Below, piece by piece: positions 26,496 through 34,927 of a stretch of 64,000 nucleotides of DNA. Made by a program: the position numbers and the translations under genes. The stretch lies in NCBI GenBank assembly GCA_035430005.1, contig DAOMFV010000001.1, positions 1 to 64,000 on the forward strand, written 5' to 3'. The first letter of the stretch is position 1. Every line of letters begins with the position of its first letter. This DNA is from JAEUIE01 sp035430005 (GTDB lineage: Bacteria > Planctomycetota > Planctomycetia > Gemmatales > HRBIN36). The notes under the pieces were generated by a model. The model had not been told where the DNA came from and searched no databases. It saw nothing but the letters and a program-made list of their open reading frames with translations.

Positions 26496-27317
26496 ATGAA
26501 GAAGTCTTTATTCGAATCTGATCGCCTGATCTTTGCGGGGATGACCTGCCTGGTGGCGTCGATCCTGCTTGGTGTCATACTGGTTGTCAGGGAGAGCTAC
26601 GCACCGACCCCGACCGCCGTCAGTGCGCCATCTATCATTCCGGCATCCCATGGCACCACACCTGTATCGACCCGGCCCGTGGTTGTTACTCCACCAATAC
26701 TTTTTGAAAGCAACATCTATCAATTGGAACTCGAACTGGCTGATAACGTTCAGCACAGGCAAGCCAACGCTTTCTGCGTTCAGTGGCCAGGCGGCAGGCG
26801 ATATCTCGTCTCTCATGCCGGGCTGTTGACTCAAAGCGATTGGCAACAGGTAACCCGTGTCAGCCTTAGAGTGCATGGCGACAAGCAGTTAGTTCCAGTG
26901 GTGCTGAAGCCTCTCTACCTGGGGCCGTTCACCGAAGACCATCAACCGAACCTGTTGACGCATCCTGATCTGGGTCTGGATCTCGTGGTTTGGTCAATGC
27001 CGGAACAGATCAAAGGCAAAGGGTATCCCCTGGCGACATCCTGTGCCGTTCCAGGCGAGGATGTCTGGGTCGTGGCTCTTCCCGTAAGAAATACGAACGC
27101 TCAGTCGCATTTTCATTGTCGGGTGCTGGAGTACTCTGACCATGCCCTTTCCATTCAACCTCTCGACCGACTTTCCCTCGACCAGGTCATCGGTTTGCCG
27201 GTCGTCAACCAGCGAGGGGAGGTTCTCGGTAACGTGTTGGGCGGCAATGACTTAACGCTCATTGGGGCCAGCTTCCAGGGCTTAGAGCGTCAACTGAAAA
27301 CGATCGAATCCAAGTGA
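26496..27317 (+). CDS. Membrane-anchored protein with degenerate trypsin-like fold
   Basis: A 273-residue protein of uncertain family. One N-terminal membrane helix (RLIFAGMTCLVASILLGVILVV) leads into a Pro/Thr-rich linker and an outside domain. That domain has a pattern like S1/S1C serine proteases: FCVQWPGGRRYLVSHAGLL (where they have V-T-A-A-H), LGLDLVVWSMP (catalytic Asp strand) and VIGLPVVNQRGEVLGNV (where they have G-D-S-G-G/S-P). The catalytic Ser position is Leu, so it should be inactive. This assignment is my pattern reading, not a search. It may work with the S41 protease upstream, but a palindromic repeat and a terminator lie between them. Confidence 0.55.
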   Translation: MKKSLFESDRLIFAGMTCLVASILLGVILVVRESYAPTPTAVSAPSIIPASHGTTPVSTRPVVVTPPILFESNIYQLELELADNVQHRQANAFCVQWPGGRRYLVSHAGLLTQSDWQQVTRVSLRVHGDKQLVPVVLKPLYLGPFTEDHQPNLLTHPDLGLDLVVWSMPEQIKGKGYPLATSCAVPGEDVWVVALPVRNTNAQSHFHCRVLEYSDHALSIQPLDRLSLDQVIGLPVVNQRGEVLGNVLGGNDLTLIGASFQGLERQLKTIESK

Positions 27318-27470
27318 CCTTGGCGTTCTTCATTACCCAACAAGAACAAGACACGGCTAGACACCAATTGCTCAAGAATTGCAAGAATTTGCTGTGAACC
27401 CTGCAAGTTACTCTCTGCAAAAAACGAATACGTCGAGTACACTAGCTTTGATCTATTTTCCTTAGTCCTA

Positions 27471-29477
27471 ATGGGAACAGCCATGAGAATGATGAGCGTG
27501 TTTCTGCTGTTGGCGGCGATCGTCCTGCCGACTGCTGCACTCTATCCCTACTCATCCGATTCTAAAGACAAAGACAAACCTGACCTGCCCGCACCGTTAG
27601 GCACGCGCATCACGGAAATTGGCTCCATCGATGCCACGACCGGCAAGCCTTGGTCACTGGCTGAGCATGCCCGTGAAGCCAAGGCTGTCGTCGTGCTCTT
27701 CATGGGCACCGAATGCCCCGTGAACAATGCCTACGCCCCGCGCCTGGCTGACCTCAACAGGAAATATGGCAATAAGGGTGTAGTCTTTGTTGGGATCAAC
27801 AGCAACGAACAGGACGACGTCGAAGCTATTGCCAAACACGCCAAGGCTTTCCAGATTCCCTTCCCCGTGCTGAAGGATGAGAACTTCAAGCTTGCTGAGA
27901 AGTTCTCCGTGGTGCGCATCCCTGAAGTCTTCGTTCTCGATGGCCAGCGTTTCGTTCGTTATCGTGGCCGCATTGATGACCAGTTCACCCCGATCGCCAA
28001 GCGCGAGAAGGCAACCAGTCGTGACTTACTCGATGCTCTCGATGCCGTCCTGGCCGGCCAGGAAGTCAAAGTTGCAGCCACCATTCCCGCAGGGTGCCTG
28101 CTGGGCCGTACCAAAACGCCGGTCGAGCCTAAAGCCGGCGAAGCGATCACTTACACCAAACACATTGCTCCGATTATTCAGAATCACTGCCAGGCTTGCC
28201 ATCGTCCCTGTGAAGTTGGGCCATTCAAATTAATGGGCTACAAGGACGCCGCCGCCTGGGCTGACAACATCAAGGAAGTTGTGCTGGATGGCCGGATGCC
28301 TCCTTGGCATGCCGACCCAAAGGTAGGCCATTTTTCCAATGATCGTCGATTGACCGACGCCGAAAAAACGACGCTTCTAGCCTGGATCGACCAGGGCTGT
28401 ACCAAGGGCGATCCTAAGGATGAACCCGCCCCGAAGGAGTATGTCACAGGTTGGGCTATCGGCAAGCCCGACATGATCTTGACGATGAACAAAACGATCA
28501 AGATTCCAGCCTATGCCGGCCCGTTGGGTATGCCTTATCAGTTTGTGCGGGTGGGTGAAGTCTTTAAGGAGGACACTTGGGTTCAGGCTGGTGAAGCTCG
28601 GCCTGGCAACCCTGCCCTGGTACACCACATCATTGCCTTCGTGATTCCACCTAAGGACTACGTTGATCCCGATGTCACCACGTTTACACCCGAGAAGATC
28701 AGGGAAATGCAGAAGGAGATGCTGAAGAATCAGGCTGCCGCAGGCAAGAAAGATGGAGCCGGTGCAGCCGGCGGTAATCGTTCCAATCGCAACGGCCCTC
28801 CCGGCGGCTTGATCAACCTGACCCGGGCCTTCCTTCCCAATGCCGGTGGAGAGCTTCAGAAACGGCCGCCCACCCTGGATGGTATCGGCCAGGGAATGCT
28901 CGTTGCCTACGCCCCAGGCGACCAGCCCATGATTCTGGCGCCAGGCCAGGCCAAGAAGATTCCCAAGGGCAGCCAGATCATGCTGCAGATGCACTACACG
29001 CCCAATGGTAAGGCAGGTACCGATTGCTCTTCTATCGGCTTGGTTTTTGCCAAGGAACCGGCCAAGAACGAAGTGCGCACTCGGAGCGTAATGAATCCCC
29101 GCTTCGAGATCCCTCCCGACGATGCCAACTACCAGGTGAAGGCGGTGCGAGCTTTCGAGAAGGACGCCGTCATCGTCTCCTTCCTACCTCACATGCACTA
29201 TCGCGGTAAGTCGTTCCTCTACGAAATTGTCTACCCCGATGGCAAGCGCGAACCCATCCTGAATGTGCCCAAGTACGATTTCAACTGGCAGACGACCTAT
29301 GAACTGGCCAAGCCGATTCATGTTCCCGCCGGCACGAAGATCGAATGCACCGCCTATTTCGACAACTCCAAGAACAACCCGTTCAATCCTAATCCCAAGG
29401 GCACCGTCTACTGGGGCGAGCAAACCTGGGAAGAGATGATGATCGGGTTCCTGGATTACTACTTCGTCAAGCAGTAG
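27471..29477 (+). CDS. Redoxin / cytochrome c / copper monooxygenase-like fusion protein
   Basis: An exported 668-residue protein. After a signal peptide, residues about 45-200 are a redoxin (AhpC/TSA-thioredoxin) domain: VVVLFMGTECPVNNAYAPRL, FVGINSNEQDD, VVRIPEVFVLD. A single Cys (in GTECPV) replaces the usual CxxC. Next is a haem-binding site NHCQACHRPCEVGPF (CxxCH) in a planctomycete cytochrome domain (about 215-300, with DGRMPPWHAD). The last 330 residues look like an ascorbate-dependent copper monooxygenase (PHM-like): LVHHIIAFV, QMHYTPNG, PHMHYRGKSF, with several His suited to bind copper. The activity is unknown. Met codons at 27483 and 27489 are alternative starts. Confidence 0.85.
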   Translation: MGTAMRMMSVFLLLAAIVLPTAALYPYSSDSKDKDKPDLPAPLGTRITEIGSIDATTGKPWSLAEHAREAKAVVVLFMGTECPVNNAYAPRLADLNRKYGNKGVVFVGINSNEQDDVEAIAKHAKAFQIPFPVLKDENFKLAEKFSVVRIPEVFVLDGQRFVRYRGRIDDQFTPIAKREKATSRDLLDALDAVLAGQEVKVAATIPAGCLLGRTKTPVEPKAGEAITYTKHIAPIIQNHCQACHRPCEVGPFKLMGYKDAAAWADNIKEVVLDGRMPPWHADPKVGHFSNDRRLTDAEKTTLLAWIDQGCTKGDPKDEPAPKEYVTGWAIGKPDMILTMNKTIKIPAYAGPLGMPYQFVRVGEVFKEDTWVQAGEARPGNPALVHHIIAFVIPPKDYVDPDVTTFTPEKIREMQKEMLKNQAAAGKKDGAGAAGGNRSNRNGPPGGLINLTRAFLPNAGGELQKRPPTLDGIGQGMLVAYAPGDQPMILAPGQAKKIPKGSQIMLQMHYTPNGKAGTDCSSIGLVFAKEPAKNEVRTRSVMNPRFEIPPDDANYQVKAVRAFEKDAVIVSFLPHMHYRGKSFLYEIVYPDGKREPILNVPKYDFNWQTTYELAKPIHVPAGTKIECTAYFDNSKNNPFNPNPKGTVYWGEQTWEEMMIGFLDYYFVKQ

Positions 29478-29545
29478 CCCCGGCGAGCCGAAGGCGTAAA
29501 CTGATCTCACGCAAACCGCCGGCTTAACGCCGGCGGCTCTTTTTT
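29475..29545 (+). terminator. Family B repeat with terminator hairpin
   Basis: TAGCCCCGGCGAGCC opens with the TAG stop codon of the redoxin fusion, as in the copy at hisA. Its far end is a hairpin, CCGCCGGC-TTAAC-GCCGGCGG (29516-29536), followed by CTCTTTTTT, which should terminate transcription just before the next gene. Confidence 0.75.
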
Positions 29546-29568
29546 GTCCTGTCCGCAGGGAGCATAAC

Positions 29569-30678
29569 GTGCCACAGCGGCCCATCGAGAGTGGCTCGGC
29601 TCTCAGCGAGCGAACCAGCCGTACCGATGATCTGCACATCAAAGGGGTGGTGCCTCTGCCGCCGCCGGAGCATCTGATCCGGTTCTTTCCGATTGCCGGC
29701 ACAAGCGTCGAAAAACTCATCGGAAGCACCCGAACCACGGTAAGGCACATCCTTCAGGGCAAAGACGACCGGTTGCTGGTGGTGATTGGCCCCTGCTCGA
29801 TCCACGACACCAAAGCCGCTCTCGAATATGCCGTTCGTTTGAAAGAGCATCGCAGGCACTTTGCCGATACGCTCGAAGTGGTAATGCGCGTCTATTTCGA
29901 GAAGCCCCGCACCACCGTGGGCTGGAAGGGGCTTATCAACGACCCCTATCTCGATGAAAGTTATCGCATTCACGAGGGGTTGCGCATCGCCCGGCAACTG
30001 CTGCTGGAGATCAATCAACTGGGAGTGCCGGCGGCGAGCGAGTTCCTCGATACCATCAGCGCCCAGTACATTGGCGATTTGATCAGTTGGGGCGCCATCG
30101 GAGCCCGCACCACCGAAAGCCAGGTCCATCGAGAATTGGCTTCGGGCCTATCCGCGCCCGTCGGGTTCAAGAACGGCACTGATGGAAGTATTCGCATCGC
30201 CATCGATGCTATCCTTGCCGCCCAGCGTCCTCACCATTTTCTCAGTGTGCATAAGAACGGTCAAGTGGCCATCGTCGAGACCAAGGGCAACCGTGACTGT
30301 CACCTGATTTTGCGTGGCGGGCAGAAGCCCAACTACGATGCGGTCAGCGTCGCGGCGGCTTGCCGGGAAATCGAAGCGGCCAAGCTGGACAGCCGGCTGA
30401 TGATCGATTGCAGCCATGCCAATTCAGGCAAGCAGCATCAGAAACAGCTCGAAGTGGCCAGCGACCTGGCGACCCAGATCGCTGATGGCAACCGCAACAT
30501 CGTCGGGGTGATGGTGGAGAGTCATCTTCTCGCTGGGTCGCAGAAGTTCGCTGCCGGCAAGGATGACCCGACGAAGCTGGAGTATGGCAAGAGCATCACC
30601 GATGCCTGCCTGGGATGGGATGATACGGTTCAGTTGCTGAAAACGCTCAGTGCAGCGGTCAAACAGCGACGACGTTGA
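29569..30678 (+). CDS. aroF: 3-deoxy-7-phosphoheptulonate synthase (DAHP synthase, AroG/F type)
   Basis: The first enzyme of the shikimate pathway, joining phosphoenolpyruvate and erythrose 4-phosphate. The 369-residue protein is a class I-alpha enzyme like E. coli AroF/G/H: LLVVIGPCSIHD, YFEKPRTTVGWKGLINDP, GARTTESQVHRELASGLS, PVGFKNGTDG, CSHANSGK and GVMVESHL are all intact. Translation starts at GTG 29569, with AGGGAG seven bases upstream. The N-terminal arm that carries feedback inhibition in E. coli is present, so control by an aromatic amino acid is possible. Which isozyme type cannot be told from sequence. Confidence 0.95.
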   Translation: MPQRPIESGSALSERTSRTDDLHIKGVVPLPPPEHLIRFFPIAGTSVEKLIGSTRTTVRHILQGKDDRLLVVIGPCSIHDTKAALEYAVRLKEHRRHFADTLEVVMRVYFEKPRTTVGWKGLINDPYLDESYRIHEGLRIARQLLLEINQLGVPAASEFLDTISAQYIGDLISWGAIGARTTESQVHRELASGLSAPVGFKNGTDGSIRIAIDAILAAQRPHHFLSVHKNGQVAIVETKGNRDCHLILRGGQKPNYDAVSVAAACREIEAAKLDSRLMIDCSHANSGKQHQKQLEVASDLATQIADGNRNIVGVMVESHLLAGSQKFAAGKDDPTKLEYGKSITDACLGWDDTVQLLKTLSAAVKQRRR

Positions 30679-30681
30679 GCA

Positions 30682-31761
30682 CTACACTAACCCCTTCTCG
30701 CCAAGCCAACGCTCAGCATCGAGAGCAGCCATGCAACCGGTACCCGCTGCGGTCACGGCCTGGCGATAATAGTTATCTGCCACATCGCCGGCGGCAAAAA
30801 CGCCTTCGACACTCGTCCACGCCCGCTGAGGTTTCGTCCATTCAATGTAGCCACTCTCGTTTAGCTTCAGTTGGCCGCCAAGGAAATCGGTGTTGGGCGT
30901 GTGGCCGATGGCGATGAACAGGCCACGGGCATCAAGTTTCTCATCTGCCCCCCCGACGGAACTTTTGAGGATAACGCCGCTAACGCCTTCCTCGTCGGTA
31001 CCCATCACCTGATCGACGGCGGTGTTCCACTTCACAGCGATCTTGGGGTTAGAGAACAAGCGTTCCTGCATGATCTTGCTGGCACGCAGCTTGTCCCGGC
31101 GATGAACGAGGTAGACCTTGCTGCCAAACTTGGCGAGGTGATGGGCTTCTTCGCAGGCGGTATCGCCCCCGCCGACGACGACGATGGGCTTGTTGCGGAA
31201 GCGGGGCAACGCTCCATCGCAGGTGGCACAGGCCGAGACGCCGTTGTTGAGGAACTTCTGCTCGCTGGGCAGGCCGAGATAGTTGGCCCGAGCCCCGGTG
31301 GCCACAATGACCGTGAGAGAATCCACGACTTTGCCTTCCAGTGTGTGGAGCCGGAAAGGATGCCGGTTGAACTCCACTTTGACAATGTCATCGGTCACGA
31401 TGCGAGTCTCGAAGTTCACCGCCTGTTGCCGCATGAACTCCATCAGTTCCGGACCGACGGCTGATCGCTTGCTATGAGCCGCTTTACCGCTGAACAGATG
31501 TTCGACGTTGGCGAAGCGTTCCGGTGGGAGAGCGCTCTGGGCGAAAGCGAGCAGAGCCGCTGGGTCAGCATGAGGCCAACTGGGGAAGTTCTCCACCTCG
31601 GTGGTCAGGTTCAGTTGTCCCAGGGGAAGCGTCGAGTTGACCCGGTTTTGCTCGGTGATGGCCCCTTCATAGACCAATGGCTGTAAATTGGCACGGGCCG
31701 CATAGATGGCCGCCGTCCAAGCGGCGGGGCCGGAACCGATGATGACGACTTTTTCAGGCAT
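30682..31761 (-). CDS. trxB: Thioredoxin reductase
   Basis: A flavoprotein that moves electrons from NADPH to thioredoxin. FAD binding: VVIIGSGPAAWTAAIYAARA (residues 4-23). NADPH binding: VVVGGGDTACEEA. The redox centre is ACATCDGALP (CxxC). The C-terminal GVFAAGDVADN motif is present. About 359 residues, slightly longer than the usual 310-330. It converges on the DAHP synthase gene with 3 bases between them. Likely partner of the peroxidases in this window. Confidence 0.96.
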   Translation of the reverse strand: MPEKVVIIGSGPAAWTAAIYAARANLQPLVYEGAITEQNRVNSTLPLGQLNLTTEVENFPSWPHADPAALLAFAQSALPPERFANVEHLFSGKAAHSKRSAVGPELMEFMRQQAVNFETRIVTDDIVKVEFNRHPFRLHTLEGKVVDSLTVIVATGARANYLGLPSEQKFLNNGVSACATCDGALPRFRNKPIVVVGGGDTACEEAHHLAKFGSKVYLVHRRDKLRASKIMQERLFSNPKIAVKWNTAVDQVMGTDEEGVSGVILKSSVGGADEKLDARGLFIAIGHTPNTDFLGGQLKLNESGYIEWTKPQRAWTSVEGVFAAGDVADNYYRQAVTAAGTGCMAALDAERWLGEKGLV

Positions 31762-31868
31762 GATCCATCTCTTCGTTGAACAATTGAGCGTCTACCAGAT
31801 TATATCGGTCTTGATGGCTGACTCCCAATCTAAGTGGCTCACAAGCAGGAACGGAGTGACTTCTTTCT

Positions 31869-31951
31869 CCTCCCCTTACCAAGGGGAGGTCGGGTGGGGT
31901 TCTTTCTACTGCATGAGCAACCCCCTCTAACTCCCCCTTAGCGAGGGGGAG
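31869..31951. repeat. C-rich/G-rich double hairpin
   Basis: Hairpin one is CCTCCCCTT-ACC-AAGGGGAGG (31869-31889); hairpin two is CTCCCCCT...AGGGGGAG (31931-31951). They resemble the repeats beside the SUKH gene. The rest of the 296-bp gap to the SDR gene shows no gene. Confidence 0.65.
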
Positions 31952-32057
31952 AACCAGACCGATCATCCTCAGGAACTACAGATACCACGTTACATTACCT
32001 TTGTTTGTGAGTATTCTTACAGAATAGCTGTTGGTTTCCTGTTGAAGTCAGGTGTCT

Positions 32058-32810
32058 ATGAGCACTCAACGTGTTGCCCTGGTGACTGGTAGCGGCAAGC
32101 GACGTGTCGGATCTGTCGTGGCTGAAGCGCTGGCCCGGGCCGACTATGCCATCGCCGTGCATTATCGCACTTCCGAAGTGGAGGCGGAGGAAACGGTGGA
32201 CGCTCTACGCCAACTGGGCGTGAAGGCTCATGGCTTCCAGGCTGATCTCACCCAGGAAGTGGAAGTACAGAGCATGATGGCTGCCGTGCTCAAAGAGTTC
32301 GGCAGGATCGATGTGCTAGTCAACGCCGCCGCCGCCTGGAAGAGCAAGCCGCTGGAAGAGGTCGCCGCGGAAGACGTACGTCATTATTTCGAGACCAATA
32401 CACTCAGCACGTTCCTGTGCAGCCAGCAGGCGGGTCTGGCGATGGTGAAGCAGAGGACGGGCGGATCGATCATTTTGATTGGCGACTGGGCCTGCGAGCG
32501 ACCCTATCTGAACTATGCTGCCTACTTCCCATCGAAGGGGGCTATTCCCACGCTAACTCGAACGCTGGCCGTCGAGCTCGGTATCCGTAATCCGGCAGTG
32601 CGGGTGAACTGCATTCTGCCCGGCCCGGTGATGCTACCCCCCGACCTGTCCAAGGCTGAACGCAAGGAAGCGATCGATGCCACGCTGGTTAAGCGAGAGG
32701 GCAAGCCGGAGAACATCGCCCACGCGGTGACGTTCCTGATCGAAAACGATTTTGTAACTGGTGTTTGTCTGCCCGTGGACGGTGGTCGAACGATCTACTC
32801 GCCCTGTTGA
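32058..32810 (+). CDS. SDR family oxidoreductase, pteridine-reductase-like
   Basis: A 250-residue short-chain dehydrogenase. The cofactor site is VALVTGSGKRRVG (residues 7-18), with Arg/Lys that favour NADPH, and VLVNAAA follows. The catalytic triad reads Asp143, Tyr156, Lys160 (IGDWACERPYLNYAAYFPSK). Asp replaces the usual Ser exactly 13 residues before Tyr, as in the pteridine reductase PTR1. GxxKRxG and AVHYRTS are also PTR1/FolM-like. It may therefore reduce dihydrobiopterin, dihydromonapterin or folate. ATG 32058 is preferred to a GTG two codons earlier. Confidence 0.85.
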   Translation: MSTQRVALVTGSGKRRVGSVVAEALARADYAIAVHYRTSEVEAEETVDALRQLGVKAHGFQADLTQEVEVQSMMAAVLKEFGRIDVLVNAAAAWKSKPLEEVAAEDVRHYFETNTLSTFLCSQQAGLAMVKQRTGGSIILIGDWACERPYLNYAAYFPSKGAIPTLTRTLAVELGIRNPAVRVNCILPGPVMLPPDLSKAERKEAIDATLVKREGKPENIAHAVTFLIENDFVTGVCLPVDGGRTIYSPC

Positions 32811-32871
32811 CGTTCGATCAACGGAGAGGTTACGGTTCAAGGACTTGACTACGAGCCGACAGGAGATTCAA

Positions 32872-34428
32872 ATGCCACTTTCCGGAGCAACGTTGGAGCG
32901 GCCCGCCGAGCTCGTTTCGATCCTGGACATTGGCTTGAAAAACAAACCGAACGAGACTGCCCTGGTCTCTCTCGAACGAGAATGGTCATGGTGGGAACTG
33001 GAGCAGGCCTCCACCCGGCTTGCTGGAGAGTATTTGGCGTTAGGTCTCGTTCCGGGGGATCGTGTCGCATCCCTGATGCCCAACCGTGGAGCGCTATTGG
33101 TTCATTACCTTGCCTGCTTCAAGGCTGGGCTTGCTGCTACGCCGCTCAACTATCGGTATCAGGCGCCAGAGATTGATCACGCACTGGAAGTCAGCGGAGC
33201 GTCGCTTCTGATCGCTCACTCAGAACGGGACGAGGTTCTGGCTGCAAGCAATCGGGTGGCCGGCCTCCCTTTCGGGCGCATCAGTTACGGTGCCAGGAAA
33301 GGTGCTTATCGTCAGTTGGAAGAGCTAATGATCAGAGACGGTTCGACGCCCGATTTGCCCAAACCGCACTCCGATACTCCTGCATTTATCTTCTTCACCT
33401 CAGGCAGCACGGGTAAGCCCAAAGGTGTGACACACACGCACAACACGTTCGGCTGGGTTGTCGCCAGTGCCGTTGCCGGGCTGGGATTAACGCCGGCAGA
33501 TGTGTTCCTGCCGGCGACCTCAGCCTCACACATTGCCGCGTCATCGTTTTCCTGTGCCGGACTGGCTGCCGGCGCCTGTGTGGCCATTGCGCGATCATTC
33601 GACGGCGAGGAAGTGCTGCCGCTGCTTCGCGCCACTCGCCCGTCGCTAGTGTGCATGCTGCCTGCTCCACTTCTTAACCTGGTGCGTGACCACGGAGCGA
33701 CCAGGGAAGATTTCCAGTCCATTCGGCAATGTGTCTCCGGAGGCGATAAGATCTCGGTGGAGCTGGAGCGTGAGTTCATGAACCTGACAGGATTTGCCAT
33801 CGAGGAATTGTACGGCATGACTGAAACGGGAACCGCTGCTATGAATCCAACCGCCAGAAACAGGATTGGTTCGATTGGCCAATTGGCTCCAGGTTATCAT
33901 GCCTCCATTCGTGGCGACGATGGCGTTGAAGTTCCCACGGGAGCGCCTGGGAGGCTGTGGATCAGGTTCCCGGGTAACATGATTGGCTATTGGAGCAGGC
34001 CCGATGCAACCTCAGAAACCATTGTCGATGCCTGGCTTGATACCGGAGATCTGGTCTCGGCCGATGAGCAGGGCTATCTTTGGTTTCGCGGCCGGAAGAA
34101 GCAGATTATCATTCACGATGGATCAAACATCTGTCCACAAGAAGTCGAGGATTCTCTTCTGGAAAACACGTCCGTGGCTGGCGCGGGAGTCATCGGAATC
34201 CAAGATTTGATTCATGGCGAGACAGTGCGGGCTTACATTGCTTTCAGGCCAAATGTCAAACGACCGACGACCAAAGAGCTGATAGAGTTCTCACGAGCCC
34301 GTGTGGGCTACAAAGCCCCCGACGAAATCATTGTGCTCGATGAAATGCCAACCAATTCGGTCGGCAAGGTCGACCGTAAGGCCTTGAGGCAGATGGCCGA
34401 CAAAGCTGCTAATCGACATCTTGAGTAA
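32872..34428 (+). CDS. AMP-dependent acyl-CoA synthetase/ligase
   Basis: A 518-residue adenylate-forming enzyme. Motif A3 is FIFFTSGSTGKPKGVTHTH; ELYGMTETG (A5), DAWLDTGDLVSADEQGYLWFRGRKK (A7-A8) and the C-terminal NSVGKVDRKAL with the catalytic Lys (A10) are intact. It most likely activates a carboxylic acid as acyl-CoA; the chain length or aromatic substrate is not clear. ATG 32872 is used because AGGAGA lies seven bases upstream. It starts 61 bases after the pteridine-reductase-like gene and may be co-transcribed. It is the last chromosomal gene before the genomic island. Confidence 0.92.
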   Translation: MPLSGATLERPAELVSILDIGLKNKPNETALVSLEREWSWWELEQASTRLAGEYLALGLVPGDRVASLMPNRGALLVHYLACFKAGLAATPLNYRYQAPEIDHALEVSGASLLIAHSERDEVLAASNRVAGLPFGRISYGARKGAYRQLEELMIRDGSTPDLPKPHSDTPAFIFFTSGSTGKPKGVTHTHNTFGWVVASAVAGLGLTPADVFLPATSASHIAASSFSCAGLAAGACVAIARSFDGEEVLPLLRATRPSLVCMLPAPLLNLVRDHGATREDFQSIRQCVSGGDKISVELEREFMNLTGFAIEELYGMTETGTAAMNPTARNRIGSIGQLAPGYHASIRGDDGVEVPTGAPGRLWIRFPGNMIGYWSRPDATSETIVDAWLDTGDLVSADEQGYLWFRGRKKQIIIHDGSNICPQEVEDSLLENTSVAGAGVIGIQDLIHGETVRAYIAFRPNVKRPTTKELIEFSRARVGYKAPDEIIVLDEMPTNSVGKVDRKALRQMADKAANRHLE

Positions 34429-34460
34429 CAAAGAGCAGTCGTCCGGTATTTGGCACTTCC

Positions 34461-34509
34461 GAGTGGAGGCGATGGGGGTCGAACCCCTAACCCCTAGCTT
34501 GCAAATCTA
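34461..34509 (-). repeat. Left attachment site: fragment of tRNA-Ala
   Basis: Equivalent to 62992-63040 with two mismatches (T for G at 34473 and at 34506). It carries the anticodon loop TTTGCAA, the variable region, the T arm and the 3' acceptor strand of tRNA-Ala, but diverges right after the anticodon stem, so it cannot form a tRNA. Confidence 0.9.
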
Positions 34510-34927
34510 ACAAGGGCCTGTTTGGAAACGCCTTATTTCCAGGCCAATTTGAGTATAACTGCCGATTCGGCTAGAATTTGTGGCTGCTATGCATGTTGCA
34601 TCGTGTTGCATTCATATTGCATTATGTTGTGCAACATGCGTCCCTATTGCGCCCCCGGATTAGAGAACTGTCGCTCTCCACTCGGAACGATTTCTGGCAC
34701 CGCATGCGCTATCACGTTTGCCAATTGAGTGGAACAATTCACTGCAGCCCGCCATGCCTGGTTCTGAAACATCAACAATCCTGCGCTGATTCGTGATCGA
34801 TGCATTAGATTAGCTTAGGAAGTGGTAGCGTATGAGATGTTAGTAGATACAAGAGAAACTGCAGTCTTTTAGAAAACAAGAAGCGGATTCATTTTACCTG
34901 ACGAAGGCATACACCAACGGATTGTTC
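34510..34927. other. Left-end non-coding region of the island
   Basis: About 420 bases without a convincing gene. It contains four TTGCAT-like units and a 10-bp inverted repeat GCATGTTGCA (34591-34600) / TGCAACATGC (34630-34639), which could be remains of attachment-site arm repeats. GGGCCTGTTT at 34514 resembles the outer end of the IS5-like remnant at 61324. Confidence 0.45.
34695..34709 (+). promoter_or_regulatory. Possible sigma-54 promoter before the mgtA-hydrogenase run
   Basis: TGGCACCGCATGCGC has the exact -24 element TGGCAC and the GG-N10-GC spacing, but the -12 part is GCGC rather than TTGC. It lies 218 bases before the ATPase start, so it would leave a long leader. Weaker than the other three sites. 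Confidence 0.35.

Noticed and set aside
34522..34796. Two short forward frames at the left island end.
   Set aside because: Low-complexity, overlapping each other, without ribosome sites; the segment looks non-coding.
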